From the NCBI RefSeq assembly GCF_029784155.1, contig NC_073692.1, positions 330,045,920 to 330,109,919 of the forward strand: 64,000 nucleotides of DNA. The letters run 5' to 3'. How positions within the stretch are numbered: position 1 is the stretch's first letter; every line of letters starts with the position of its first letter. The notes under the pieces were generated by a model. The model worked only from the letters and a program-made list of their open reading frames with translations. It was not told the origin of the DNA and ran no database searches. Source of the DNA: Uranotaenia lowii (taxonomy: Eukaryota > Arthropoda > Insecta > Diptera > Culicidae). Shown one piece after another: positions 11,337 through 23,645 of the stretch. The position numbers were made by a program, and so were the translations under genes.

Positions 11337-12271
11337 TAGACTGGCCCATAACAAAAAAAATCCTTATATTCCACGCGGCACCCCCTAGGTTGGTGCTTTT
11401 AGGTGAAAAAATGACTTTCTGAAAGTTTCAGGTCATTTGGCCGAAGCACGGGCTGGCGCAAAGGACTTGAAATTTGTATGAAGATTTTCAGCAAAATGTA
11501 TGGAAAATCGACATACCTTCACTCTTTGTATTCTAAAACATGTTTCCAGTATGCTAGAAAGCTCAGAATTTCAGGAATTGTAGTTCAAATAATGACAAAC
11601 AAGTTTGTAGAAGATTGTGACGCGATACGAGTTGATTGTGATGAGTTATTTGCAATTGAATGTGTGATTGTCGCATTTCTTTGATATGAAATGGGCTGTA
11701 TGGGCTAATAATCTCACTTATTTGATAGCATCGTCACACAATGAGAATAAAATATATAAAATTTGCGTCCCCGGCAAAGTTCTAGCTTATTTTATAACAA
11801 AAAAATGCAACTATGCCGAGGACACAAATTTTCTATCTTTTATCTCATTGTGTGACAATGCGATCAAGTGAGTACTAGTAATCCACCTATATGCCGTTCA
11901 CGATATATCGATGGAATGCGAAAAAAAATCACACATTCAATTGCAAATAACTCATCACAATCAACTCGTATCGCGTCACAATCTTCTACAAACTTGTTTG
12001 TCATTATTTGAATTACAATTCCTGAAATTCTGAGCTTTCTAGCATACTGGAAACATGTTTTAGAATACAAAGAGTGAAGGTATGTCGATTTTCCATACAT
12101 TTTGCTGAAAATCTTCATACAAATTTCAAGTCCTTTGCGCCAGCTCGTGCTTCGGCCAAATGACCTGAAATTTTCAGAAAGTCATTTTTTCACCTAAATG
12201 CACCAATCTAGGGGGTGCCGCGTTGAAAAAAATGTTGAAAAAATCATCCCATACAAATTTGGGCCAGTCTA
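11337..12271. mobile_element. Foldback element: 935-bp near-perfect palindrome
   Basis: The two halves are inverted copies almost to the centre near 11800. The same 60-odd-residue open frame can be read from each arm (11478 on plus, 12118 on minus), differing by about one residue. Ends read TAGACTGGCCC on both strands, with an 8-bp duplication ATGTACAC at 11329-11336 and 12272-12279. An 8-bp duplication points to hAT-type mobilisation. The open frames are shadows of the repeat, not genes. A transcript would fold into a hairpin of about 450 bp. Confidence 0.88.
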
Positions 12272-12403
12272 ATGTACACTCTTGACAAGTCCAAACATCA
12301 ATTAAACATTCAAATACAGAAAAGCTGTCACAAGTTTTGAGTATTTTAAAAATATATTTTTTTAATTTTTTTTTCTGAACCAGTTTCTAAAAAGCTTGTA
12401 ATA

Positions 12404-14399
12404 GGGTAAATGTACCCGAACTTGGCCCCTAAGGCATGGTTGACTATATTTCCCATGATTGTAGTCTTCCTGTAATATGTACCTTCAAAAGTCCTTCGAC
12501 AAATATGATTGCTTACTAGCCTGAAATGTAGTAAAAATATGTCCTTGCTTTAAAACGGTGGATAATTTGATATAAAGCTGATCAAACTATTGATTGAAAT
12601 GCTCCTTATTGTGGCCCCCGTTCCGAATTGTGGCCCTTTATGAGTTCCTTAAATTGGCCGCCTCTAGAAGAAATTTGCCTCACTAATACAACAACAGCCC
12701 CCACGAATTCGTTGATAGTATCCTGGAAGGAAGCACAACAATGTTCTGTGTTGTTTTCAAAAAGTCGATAGTACGAAATGTCAACCAATTTTTAGAATCG
12801 ATATTTGTGTGCAGAATTATAATCTTACGTAAAAAAGTTTCATTTGTTTGTTTCAGTTTTTGTTGTGTTTAAAATTTCTATTATCAGAATGACAATCTAG
12901 AACAAATAGGTTCGAAAATATTGCATTGGTTAACATAAATATGTTTATTAACCGAGCAAACAAATCGTTTGTTCAATTTTTTAAAATGAAATCATGATAG
13001 ATCTGTTTCCATTGAAGTTAACATACGATAGTGAATGTTCATATTTTTTATTCCACTCCCATAAAAGGAGGAGAGAAATTTTAAAAACCATTATGACCGA
13101 GGCAAGAAGCAAGCTAAAGCTAAAACCCAAGTGAATCGAACAATTCTTTGAATCATACCTACATATTTAAAATGTCGCCCTTAGGAATTTTCTAGCATTC
13201 GTTTGCGTACACCCGGATAGCCAAACAAGACAAAGTATCGCTCACTTCAGCCAGCCTGATAGAAATAGATTGCATCTCACTCGTTCGTTTGGGGACTATA
13301 GGCAATGGAAGCGAACAACAAATTTACAAGCTGAGGGGAATTCAAGCTGCATCCCACTCGCACTCATGCAAAATCATCATCCAAACTCGGCAGCGCTTCC
13401 TTCGCATATTCCTTTCCTACGGAAAACAAACGCCGTCACCTCTGCTGATGCACAGTGATCCATAATATAAAACAAACTTGGTCAAAATATTATTTTTGAT
13501 TTCACATGCAAAAGTTCATCTCCAGCACAAATAAAATGAAATCAAAATACGTTGGACCTTATTTCTATTTGTAGATTTCTTTTTTGGGTATGGATAAAGT
13601 TACTTCAACGTTGTGATCCAAGATATCGATTCGGATCCGAATCCTGTTGATTTCGTGCTCAGAAGTTGAGAGGAAAAGTTCTAGAAATTTACCAAAACAA
13701 AAAGGCAGCTAAACTTTTAGTATTATAATTACAACTAAGATGCCAAATACGCTTGAGAGATAAATAAATTGATTATAGTCCAAAATACATTTATGGTATT
13801 TTCAAGTTATTTTAATTCAATCATTCTTTTTACTTTCGACCGGTTTTAAATTTCCAGACCACTGTGCACTAACGGCCGACGATTCGGCTGCCGGCTGCCG
13901 GCTACCGTCTGCCTGCTAATTTCGTTCTCACACATACATACAAACCTCAGTTAGTGGAATTTCATGCCAAGATTAGGCGAAAAAAATGTTTATATTTTCT
14001 TCAATTTTAGATCAAATATGTACGTTGTTTGGAGTAGTTTATAATTTTATATTTTTTGCCATGTTTTGCTGTAACCAACGGTATTTTTTAGTGATTTTTT
14101 CATAGGGAAGTGTGTTTTTTAAATCGATCCGAAGGTGGCAGATGCACTAGCAAGGTAGGTTCATTTCAGATTTTTTCCGAAAATCGTAATTTTACTTCCA
14201 GTTCGTCATGTGAAAAAAATTATTACGCAGTTATTTGGATTCAATTGCGAACAAATGCTATGCAGAATGTAGACAAATGCGATTTTCTTTTATGTTTGAT
14301 TTATTTTATATTTTTATGCATATGTTTGACATACAAATTACCAAAATGCATTTTGGCATGCCAAGATAAGGAGCATGCCAAGTTAAGGCTCACTTACCC
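12404..14399. mobile_element. TA-flanked inverted-repeat element, about 2 kb
   Basis: The left end is TA-GGGTAAATGTACCC, followed by GAACTTGGCCCC. The right end, read inward, is TA-GGGTAAGTGAGCC, then TTAACTTGGCATG. Ends are similar, inverted, and flanked by TA. It carries no recognisable transposase. The internal word CATGCCAAGATTAGGC near 13962 echoes the right end. The match between the arms is moderate, so the boundaries are provisional. Confidence 0.55.
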
Positions 14400-15491
14400 T
14401 ACATATCGCTTTAATTTTGGAATGTTGAGTAGCTTGAATAAATTATAACCTACACAATGAATATAATATCATAAAAATCGGATAACATTTACGGCCGGGG
14501 GAACGTCATCAAACTGCAACTCAAATTTCCCAGAAACGGATGCTTTGCGAACAGCTTTGGAAGGTTAATATTTTGCTCATTTATGCCATTTGTTATATTT
14601 TTGCCATTTTTTAATTTTCATCTTTTTTTTGTCAATTTAGCTATTTTTGATATTGAATGTTTGGTCGTTTTTCCATTTGTGTCATTTTGATATTTTTTTC
14701 ATTTTTTTCCTTCAATTTTTTCAAAATTATACATGTTTTCTACTCGCCATGCGATGATTTATCCATTTTATGATTGCATTTTTTAATGCCTCAGAAATAT
14801 AAACATTGTTTTATGAGATTTGCGGAGCGAGAGTTGCAATGGTAATTTCCAAACATTTTATCCAATCACCGGTTTTCTGAAAAACAACCTAGTTCCAGAA
14901 AAACAAATTTGCGGTAAAATTTTTTTCTTCTTTTTTTTGGCCGACAGACAAAAAAAAATCATAAAAATTTTTAAGAACCAACCATATATATTTGAATCGG
15001 TTTTACCACCCCATACATAACTTCAAAAATGTTCAAAAAACAGCATTGAAATTGATTTACATACGCACAAACGATAGAAAAACTAACTGAAGAAAATAAT
15101 TCATACCACATTCAACACCCAGGCATACACAGGCAGACACATTCAATCTCAGTTCAGCCAGCCACTGTGAGTACAAAACTCGGTACGAACTCGAAGCGAA
15201 CCAGGGTACGAACATCGGGGCGCGCACTCGAGTACAATAAATGTGCTCGAGTTCAGGTTCGAACTAAACCCAAGTACAAGCTTGTGAGCAAGTTCAGAGA
15301 AAACTTGCGCCTGGATTTCCGCACTCAAGTTGAACTCGGTACATGTTTTCGTGAAGACTGATTATAGGTACTACGGCAGACACTAACTACCAATTGTGTG
15401 TGGCCGAAGATTAATCCTCGGTTACACGTAGTGAGACGACGCCCATTCGGCCCTCGGCTATACATTCGGCAGGCACAGCATCACCACCAAC

Positions 15492-16696
15492 CAGCCTTGC
15501 CAGATCTACGGATTTATCCGTAGCATCTTAACGGATACGGATACGCATACGGATTTTAAGCATTTCTACGGAGCTACGGATCGATGCTCCAAATCTACGG
15601 TTTTTCAGCATTTCCTACGGATTTTCTACGGATTATCGAATAAATTCAAGAGATTCTGCGGATAAATGAAAATTCTACTTGACGACCAAAAAAAAATCAA
15701 GTTTTGTTTTGCCGAAAACAGTATGGGAGAGTGGGGAATCATGGGCCACTTTTTTTCGTTGTTCCATAACTTCTTTATTATAAAAAATAAAATAAAATAA
15801 AAAAATGGTATGGTTTTCTACATTTTCAAGGTATCATTAGGTATTTTTTTTAAATTTTTAAAAAGTTATTTTCCCCAAATTCTGACTGTTTGAAAAAAAG
15901 CAATATTTTTTGTATTTTGAAAAATGGTGGGGAATCGTGGGCCACCAAATCCAAATTGACCAAATAACATGCAAAGTTTATGAGTTGACCCAAAAATGTG
16001 ATTTACTAATTCATTTTCTTATTTTAAAGCAATTTCAGATGTTGAAATAAAAAAGAGAGCTGTGTATGATCGCATAGATTCCTAAACCTGGCTCGCAAAC
16101 GTTTTGAGAAATTTTTTTATTTAGGATAGACAAATTATTTTTCATAACTCTTCATTTGCCATAAGAAAACTTTACAGATAGGTAAAACGTATTTTAAGTT
16201 CTGAATGTGTATAAAAACATAAAAATATAGGTGATTCAAGATGTGTGGCCCACGATTCCCCACAGGCTCTGATTTGTAAATTGGTCGCGTTTGTGTGACT
16301 TATTGATGTTTCATCAAAAATTCCTTTTCCATGTGAAAGATCATGACAAAACTAAGATCATAAGCGTATGAGCATATTTTTGTTATGCACTTTAGGTTCC
16401 CCATCGATGAAATTAGCGGGTGTTTTTTTAATTATGTAAGTAAATTTTTCCAATTTTTTTTAGCTTGATAAATAAAAGAAGCATATGATGCGTATTTCAG
16501 TCAACAACATATAGGAATATATGCCCACGCAAAGCGGCGACGATGACAGTTGGTTTGAGATTTTTATCTCAACACACATCTGAGATATTAAAAGTGGCCC
16601 ACGTTTCCCCATGGCCCACGATACCCCACTCTCCCCTACATTTTTCGATTTTTGTGAAATCTACGGACTTGAGCGGTTTTCAATCTGGCAACGCTG
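15492..16696. mobile_element. Non-autonomous hAT element with CTACGGA sub-terminal arrays
   Basis: Left end CAGCCTTGCCAGATCTACGG; right end read inward CAGCGTTGCCAGATTG. Flanks are CCACCAAC (15484-15491) and CCACCAGC (16697-16704), an 8-bp duplication with one mismatch. CTACGGA or its complement occurs about eight times in the first 160 bp and again near the right end. No coding sequence. A separate TA-flanked element fills most of the interior. Confidence 0.82.
15724..16636. mobile_element. TA-flanked element nested in the hAT
   Basis: Ends are TGGGAGAGTGGGGAATCATG on the left and, read inward from the right, GGGGAGAGTGGGGTATCGTG, each next to TA. The words GGGGAATCGTGGGCCAC recur inside (near 15945 and 16250), forming sub-terminal repeats in both orientations. 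No protein is encoded. It lies wholly inside the hAT at 15492-16696, so it inserted later. Confidence 0.8.
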
Positions 16697-17045
16697 CCAC
16701 CAGCCAGTCGAGTTGTACCGTGGGACAGTGAGGACAAAAAGTGATTTAGGCCCAATACACATGGTCTCCCGATGCCCCATTGGGGCAGACCTGCATAAAT
16801 AGTATAAAAAAATGAAAATAGAGATAAGCGTTTCTAGACGCCTTTTTTTATTTCCATTTGAATCCCAAACTTCATTCATCGCCCACTCTTCTCATACGTG
16901 AAATATATTTTCATCACGTGAATGTGAATGGTATTTACATTCACATTATCGGAATATTTCTGTCATGACATGACCCATGACTGATCATATTTTCTTGGGT
17001 ATAGTGATCCAAAACAAATTTCGCCGTCAACGTGAATGAATGAAT

Positions 17046-17280
17046 TCATGCCTGCCGGAAACAATCAAAAAAGACTAAAAAAGAATTTTTAGAGATTTCG
17101 TGATCCGGAAGTCGATTGAACCGAGAAGCTGCATTGTGGAGCAAGCCCAAATCAGACCAGAAGATTGTTGGGACGTTGTGGGGCTTCAGGAGAGGAAGCA
17201 GCCGCTTCTGGTGGTACTTTTTCATGTACACCTGTCCGTTCATCGTGTCCTGACTCCTGGGCAGGCTTCGGACGACTCCT
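17046..17280 (-). pseudogene. Mariner (ITmD37E-like) transposase fragment
   Basis: The minus strand encodes MNGQVYMKKYHQKRLLPLLK followed by PHNVPTIFWSDLG, the region just before the second catalytic Asp of the mosquito ITmD37E-type mariner. The same block occurs in the copy at 50784-59414. Both sides are truncated. It is an isolated relic. Confidence 0.85.
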
Positions 17281-18500
17281 GAGGTGTCACTTATAAGTGC
17301 AAGAGCAAAGATTCACAAAGAGGAGTGGAACCCACGCTCTTCTGAGAGCTAAACCGCACACACTCTGCTCATGCTTCCCGAAAAATAACCCAGTAAACAT
17401 GAATCGACAGAGAGGTAACTCAAATCGACAGAGGGATCGTATCGATCTCTCTAACGATTTTGCATCATCTAATCGGCAGAGAGGAACACACCATACGCGT
17501 GCCTTGGGTGAGTGCCACGAAATAATCTAAGACACGCCCTCCAGAGAAACACACGAACACAATCCGAATCGTATGTTTCCTTTCGAGACGCGTGTTGCCT
17601 GCCTGAGAAGTTGACTGCTACGATTGAAAGCACGCATCTGAAAAAGACGGGGATAAACTGTATTCGTTGCCTCTAGGTATCTCGGCAGGACAAACCGAAT
17701 GAGAATATATTTGCCTTCTTGAAGTGTCGCTGAAATTAACCGTTTTATTCTAAGTTCAGTGACTCAACTCTAAATTTTGTGCATGCTCTGTCGATTTCGG
17801 AGAGGACGCGCTTATACTGGGAAATGTTCGACACTCACTTACATGAGTGATGGGTGATCCGTCAGTTTAGCTCTTAGAGCGTGCTCTTAGGGAAATTAAG
17901 TGTGTTTTTTTAGGAAACCGTCCTTCCCATCATCTGCATAGCAAAAAAAGACGTTCATTAATGGAATTCTTTAGGCAGCGCTTTGAAAGCAAAGCGTGCA
18001 AGCGCTTGGTGCCGAGCTTCAAATTCCAATGGTTTAATGAAATGTATGTTTACAGCTACTCAATAACATATATCTACATTATTATGCCAATAGATTAATG
18101 GGGAAAATTTCATTATCAAATTAAAAAAAACTTGTACGTACATTTTGATGACTGTTTGATGTCACTTGACTTAGAAATAACATAAAACATCTGGCATTGC
18201 CATTTTTTTAGATCTCTGTGGGATTCATATGGAATATTTAAGAATTTCACAACTCGCTGAAAATCACATGTTAATCATTTGAATACTCATAATGCATATT
18301 AAACTATATTTCGAAAAACCGATAAAGTCCCACAAAGTCAATTTTTGGAAAAAAAATCTTAAATTACGATCCCCTTACAATTATTAGTCACTTTACGTTT
18401 CTTTTTTTCCACTAATTTTTCGTTTATTCGGGTGTTAGTAGACCAAATATCTAGCTTTGCGTGAATTTTAGTCATTAAATACATCCTCTTTCAGTTCAAG
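17281..18500. other. Intergenic, no gene; short GACAGAG-type repeats
   Basis: Around 17401-17490 the motif AATCGACAGAGAGG recurs three times imperfectly. The rest is AT-rich, with no frame I can assign to a protein. No RNA gene was recognised. Confidence 0.5.
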
Positions 18501-18502
18501 TA

Positions 18503-19433
18503 CTGTCAAACGGGGCATCATGTAACAGCGGGGTTAGATGCAACATTTGATTACTACAGCCCTTTTTTATTTTTAATTTTATATAATGCAATCAAGTTAT
18601 ATTTTAATGCCTACAAAATGATGATGAAATAATTTCTCACATCTTTAGTTAGTATTTTAAAGTTTTTCATTTTCATTCAAATTTTAAAAATTTCTCCAAT
18701 ACATGTACAAATTTTAACATTTTTCGATGCCGTAAAATGTTTTCCCCAGTATGACGGATTGGCTTAATGATTTTTTCTGGTTTAATTTTTCTGTAACTGT
18801 CAGTATAAAAATATTTTTCGAGCAATCTCCAAATTTTTTTCAATTAATATTTTTATTTTTCAATTACCAGTCTGGGGTAACATGCAACAAAATGTAAATC
18901 GAAGAGACACCTTGTAAATCTTGTTTCCATGTGCTGGAATATGATTGTTTTGCATCACGTGTTTATCAGCATTGAAATTTCATTCCTCCAAACATTTAAT
19001 TTTATGATTTCAGCTATTAGAATTTTTTTTAGTATTTTTTACCCCTAAATGTATGCAGTATCCTTATGTTCACAAAAAATTCAAAAATTAGTTTCAACAG
19101 ATCCTAAATTTACTGCAATTGGTGTTTTTATGCGTAATGCATTTTATGGCATCAAAAATTTATCAAAAACAATACATTCATATACTTTTTCATTAGATTT
19201 TTCATTTAAAACTAAGTTTGGCGTAAGTTACCCCTTTTTCTTAGTATAGTGAAAATCGAATGTTTTTTGAAAATTAGGAATTACTGAAAAATCAATAATT
19301 TTTCTCACTAGGCCAATTTGATATCCCATCAACCTTAAAACTTTTTATGCATAAAGGTCATTATAATCTGTGAACGTGGGTTATTTAGAAGCCATTTTAG
19401 TTGAAAAGTGTTGCATGTTGGCCCAGTTGACGG
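18503..19433. mobile_element. TA-flanked MITE, 931 bp
   Basis: Left end TA-CTGTCAAACGGGGCATCATG; right end read inward TA-CCGTCAACTGGGCCAACATG. The terminal repeats are about 20 bp, imperfect, and flanked by TA. Internal GGGGTTAGATGCAAC and GGGGTAACATGCAAC repeats resemble the ends. No coding capacity. Confidence 0.75.
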
Positions 19434-19463
19434 TATATTATTATTTTACATTTTATTAAAAAC

Positions 19464-21535
19464 TAGCTGATCCCGTACGAACTTCGTTTCGCTTTAAATC
19501 ATTGGTACGTAAAAATGAGTTTAGAAAATGAATTCGAAACATTCTTTCGACAATTTTGGGGAAAAAATTAAACAGTGTTTAAAGTCGCTACTATTACTAT
19601 TACTTGAAATTCAAATTAAACGGTTGATTGGCTTTTTATTAAAATTTATGTGAGAGTGTTTTCTTCTCGATCGATTGCAAAATCTAGACATTATGGCAGA
19701 AACATGTATATTTGTTTATGTGCACGACTCTTTTGCTTGACCTTCACACTTAAATTGGTATCAATTAACTGCCTCCAACAAAATTATTGCACAAAACACT
19801 GAACTTTCAATGAAACCCTCTTTTTCTGTCCCATGGCTCGAAATTTGATAATTGAAACCAATTTTACGTTCCTCCCTTGTGCCATTTTTCTTTTCAAATT
19901 ATATGTAAAATAACGTCAGGAACTTGCAAACAGTGAACAGTGAATATAGACGCCCCTTTCGCCGACACGGAGCATGCTACCTGGAGTCAATTGCTCATAG
20001 TTTATAACCCTCATCTGAACATTTTCATCTCAATCCGATGCATGATCACGACAATATCGCGAAAACAGTGAGCAACTAACATGGACGGCCTTTTTTTACC
20101 ACGATTCAAAACTTGACACCTGAAATCAATTATCTTTTCTGTTAAACTATCATGTGTCAATTTTCATTACAATTCTATGCTCAATCAAGAGAATATCGTA
20201 AAAACAGTGAACAGATAATAACCCCTTTTGCCGACCCCTGAGGCAAGATTTGAAACCTGAAAGCAAAAGAGCGTCCCTCAAAACTCCTATGCGGAAATTT
20301 TCATCTCAATCCAATGTAGAATAACGTCAAAATCGCAAAAACATTAAAGTTGGGTATGGACGACTCCTTCAGCCGACTTCTGATCCGCAATTCGAAACTT
20401 GAAATCGATTGCTCGTCCCTCAAAACACTCATGTGCTAATTTTCATCACAATACGATCTATAATAACGCCAATATCGCAAAAAAATTAATCAGTGGATAT
20501 GAACGACCCCTTTGACCGACCCCTGACCCTAAATTTGATAACTATAATCGATTGCTCGTCTCTCAAAACACTCATGTGCAAATTTTCATCACAATCCGGT
20601 GTATAATAACGCCAATATCGCAATAACATTTATCAGTGAATATGGACGACCCCTTTGGCCGACCCCGCACCCTAAATTTGATAACTGTAATCGATTGCTT
20701 GTCTCTCAAAACACTCATGTGCAAATTTTCATCACAATCCGATGTATAATAACGCCAATATCGCAAAAACATTATTCAGTGAATATGGACGACGCCTTTG
20801 GCCGACCCCTGACCCTAAATTTGATAACTCTAATCGACTGCTCGTCTTTCAAAACTCTTATGTGCAAATTTTCATCACAATCCGATGTAAAATAAAGCCA
20901 ATATCCCAAAAACATTAATCAGTGGATATGGACGACGTCTTTGGCCGACCCCTGACCCTGAATTTGATAACTGGAACCGATTGTTCGTCTCTCAAAACAC
21001 TCATGTGCAAAATTTCATAACAATCCGATGTAAAATAAATCCAATATTCCAAAAACATTTACCAGTGGATATGGACGACCCCTTTGGCCGATCTCTGACC
21101 CTAAATTTGATAACTTTAATCGATTGCTCGTCTCTCAAAAAACTCAAGTGGAAATTTTTATCACAATCCGATGTAAAATAAAGCCAATATCGCAAAAACA
21201 TTGATCAGTGGATATGGACGACCCCTTTGGCCGACCCCTGACCCTAAATTTGATAACTGTAATCGATTGTTCGTTTCTCAAAACACTCATGTGCAAATTT
21301 TCATCACCATCCGACGGAAAATAACGTCAATAACGCGAAAACAATATTTGTCTTGTGTGGACGACCCCCTTCGGAAGGGGTCATCCAAAAATCTATAACA
21401 TTTTTCATCATTCCTGGTCCTAATGAGCATCCATGCCAAATTTCAGATCTCTAGCTCTTAAGACGGCTGAGTCTATAGAGGACAAACAAACAAACAAACA
21501 AACAAACATACAGATAATTGCTTTTTATATATATA
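19464..21535. mobile_element. Dispersed repeat starting ACTAGCTGATCCCGTACGAA
   Basis: This unit runs from ACTAGCTGATCCCGTACGAA to a CAAACAAACAAACAAACA tract and TTTTTATATATATACTAG. Such start and end words are common in dispersed insect repeats, but I cannot name the family. Most of its length is the 143-bp tandem array listed separately. A sister unit with a related start (ACTAGCAGATTTTACCCGG) follows directly at 21536. Confidence 0.5.
19940..21400. repeat. Tandem array, about 143-bp unit, roughly 10 copies
   Basis: The landmark GGACGACCCCTTTGGCCGAC recurs, with variation, near 20499, 20643, 20785, 20928, 21071, 21214 and 21357, about 143 bp apart. More diverged copies lie near 19955, 20088, 20222 and 20362. 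Each unit also carries ACTCATGTGCAAATTTTCAT. The open frames across it are by-products of the repeat. Copies are more alike towards the right, suggesting local amplification. Confidence 0.9.
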
Positions 21536-23010
21536 CTAGCAGATTTTACCCGGCCTTGCTCGGGTTCACATAAAAAATAAATCAAAATGAGTCGTTTGAA
21601 TTTTCAAAACTTTGGAAGATATTCATCATTATAAAAAATTTGTTAGTCTTTCTAAAGTTTTTATTGCGGTTATTCACTGTGTTTATCGTTTTCACTGCGC
21701 TTATTTGTTTCATTTCGTCCTATTTTTTATATCTTCAGATGGTAAAATTGTTATTTATTTTTCCCATCCCCCCTCTAAAAAAATCTCTTACTTTTCATGA
21801 TGGTTCCCTGTACAATGGTATATTAAAGTTTTATTTACTGAAAAATTTCTTAATAGACTTCCGAATCTTGTGGAATCATGTTGAAAGCCCATTTTTCAAG
21901 TTTTCAGTTGTATGTTTGCCTTTACCGCTTTTTAATTTCACACTGTTTTATGAGTATTTGTTCTTAAATGTTGAAAGTTCCACTAATAGTTTTTGGAAGT
22001 TTTCGAAAACGAATCATGTTAACTGATGATACTATTATAATGTTATGAAAAAGGTTTTATTTGAGTTTTATTTCAAAGTTTCTATTCTTGTTAAATTCAA
22101 TGTTAAATTTTTTAGATATCATTTGTTTGAATTCGCAGTTCTAAATGGTTTTACAATAAATTGGAAATTCAAAATTGGAAAGTAGAATTGAACAAAAATA
22201 ACTCAAATAGATTTAATTGTCTGATCGATTTTCTAATTCCCCGTTTAAATTCCCCAACGGCTATCAAAGCGTTGAAATCAAAGCCTTCAACTTTTTACTA
22301 TAAATCTTATTATTTTTTCTTTCTCCCTGAGGAATTCTAGAAACATAAAAATAGTTTGTTCTTAAAAGCTGGAATTTATGAAAATCTGTTCAATAGTTTT
22401 TCAACACACAGTCCAAATTGTTATTCGGCTGAAGAAGTCAGTGTTCACTATTCAGTTCACTGTATATTCTTGTAAACTCTCGAAGTCCCCCAGTACTTTG
22501 AAAACCACTTCAAGTCCTAGTCAATAAGTTAGTAATTAACAGGCTAGTTGTATCAATCCAAAATGTAAGCTCATTATTGCATCCAAAAATCTCGTACCAA
22601 TACCACATGCTTTCAGCAGTAAGCATGTACAAAAAAAACTCCTCCAAAATTTTACCGGAACGCTGAGCAAGCTTTGATTTGCTTTCCAGTACACGTGAAC
22701 TCCTGGACGGTCGTTTCTAATGCCCATGGTGATGATGAAAATAACCCCGCCAAAGGAAAAAAAAAACGCGGTTGCCAAAACGGGTGCCATGACTTTTGGT
22801 TCGTGTGAATAAAACCGAAAGTTGTATGGGAGGGTCCCTTTTCTTAGGTGGGAGGGGCTCATAACTATTACTAAAACCTTACCCTGGTTCAACTACATCT
22901 CTGTACCAAATTTCAGGCTGATCGGTTCAGTGGTGTGGATTTGTATAAGGTGCATACAAACAAACAAACATATATAGTCCAACTCATCTTTATATATTAG
23001 ATAGATATAG
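21536..23010. mobile_element. Second ACTAG-type dispersed repeat
   Basis: Starts ACTAGCAGATTTTACCCGG and ends with CATACAAACAAACAAACATA, then TATATATTAGATAGATATAG, matching the layout of the repeat to its left. The interior is AT-rich; open frames here show no known domain. Family not identified. Confidence 0.45.
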
Positions 23011-23349
23011 ATAAGGGAACATCCATAAATGACGTAGCTTTTTTTAACGAGTTTTTATACCCCCCCTCCCCCCTCGTAGCATTTCGTCACAAAGTCATAG
23101 ACCCCCCCTAGATAATAACGTAGCTTTAATAAAACTCCCCCCCCCCCCCCCCCAATTTTAAAAATTGGTTTTTAATTTTTACTTTTATTATCAGCATTAT
23201 GCAAGAATAATACAAAAAATAACAAAAAAGGGAAAGAAGTTATAAATGGAAGTTTAAAAAAGCATATCAATCAGTCCAAAAAAATCAAGGTACCTTTCAA
23301 CAAACAGAATAGCTAGTAAGTATTCAATAAGTTGCGTCGGTCCAAATTA

Positions 23350-23645
23350 TCTCCATTCGGGATTAGAATGAAATCGTTGGGCAGTTTTCCTCCATCGTCT
23401 GTTCGGCTAGAATAATTGCATCTGCGATGTCAGTTGCCTCCACTCACTCTCTATTGTCCTCCGGAGTGATGACCAGCACTTCGTGTCCTCTTTTGCCTAC
23501 AATTCGCTCTGGACGAATCTTCCTATCCGAGGCTGGGGCCTTGTGAATTTTGCTATGCTCCTTTTGGAGAACATTTGAAGCAAAATATAAATTGCATTTC
23601 TTGCATGTACGCTCCTTGATACGCTTGAAAACAGTCGGGCAGTAG
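23350..23645 (-). pseudogene. C2H2 zinc-finger fragment inside the Harbinger-like element
   Basis: The minus strand reads GSYCPTVFKRIKERTCKKCN, continuing LYFASNVLQKEHSKIHK: one C-X2-C-X12-H-X4-H type finger. It is followed by a basic stretch and an acidic segment interrupted by TGA after the EDNRE residues. Similar single-finger proteins accompany some insect DNA transposons, but I cannot assign a specific one. The stop and lack of a start make it non-functional. Confidence 0.55.

Larger units (their letters stand above)
9083..15360. mobile_element. Large hAT-like element, 6.3 kb, no transposase recognised
   Basis: Both ends begin CAGTCTTCACG, inverted, and are flanked by the same 8-bp duplication ATTATAGG (9075-9082 and 15361-15368), the length typical of hAT. 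Sub-terminal regions (9090-9260 and 15165-15350) are dense in GAACTCG, AAGTTCG and CAAGTGC words in both orientations, as expected for transposase-binding arrays. The interior is AT-rich and holds a foldback element (11337-12271) and a TA-flanked element (12404-14399). No BED finger or hAT dimerisation domain was recognised, so it appears non-autonomous despite its length. Confidence 0.85.

Noticed and set aside
11478..12118. Paired small genes encoding the same 60-residue peptide
   Set aside because: They are the two arms of a palindromic element; the identity follows from the inverted repeat, and no start context or domain supports coding.
19940..21400. CRISPR-like array
   Set aside because: Units are contiguous 143-bp tandem copies with no spacers, in insect DNA.
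21612..22026. Hydrophobic ORFs resembling membrane proteins
   Set aside because: T-rich DNA gives Phe/Leu-rich translations in all frames; no homology and no splice signals.
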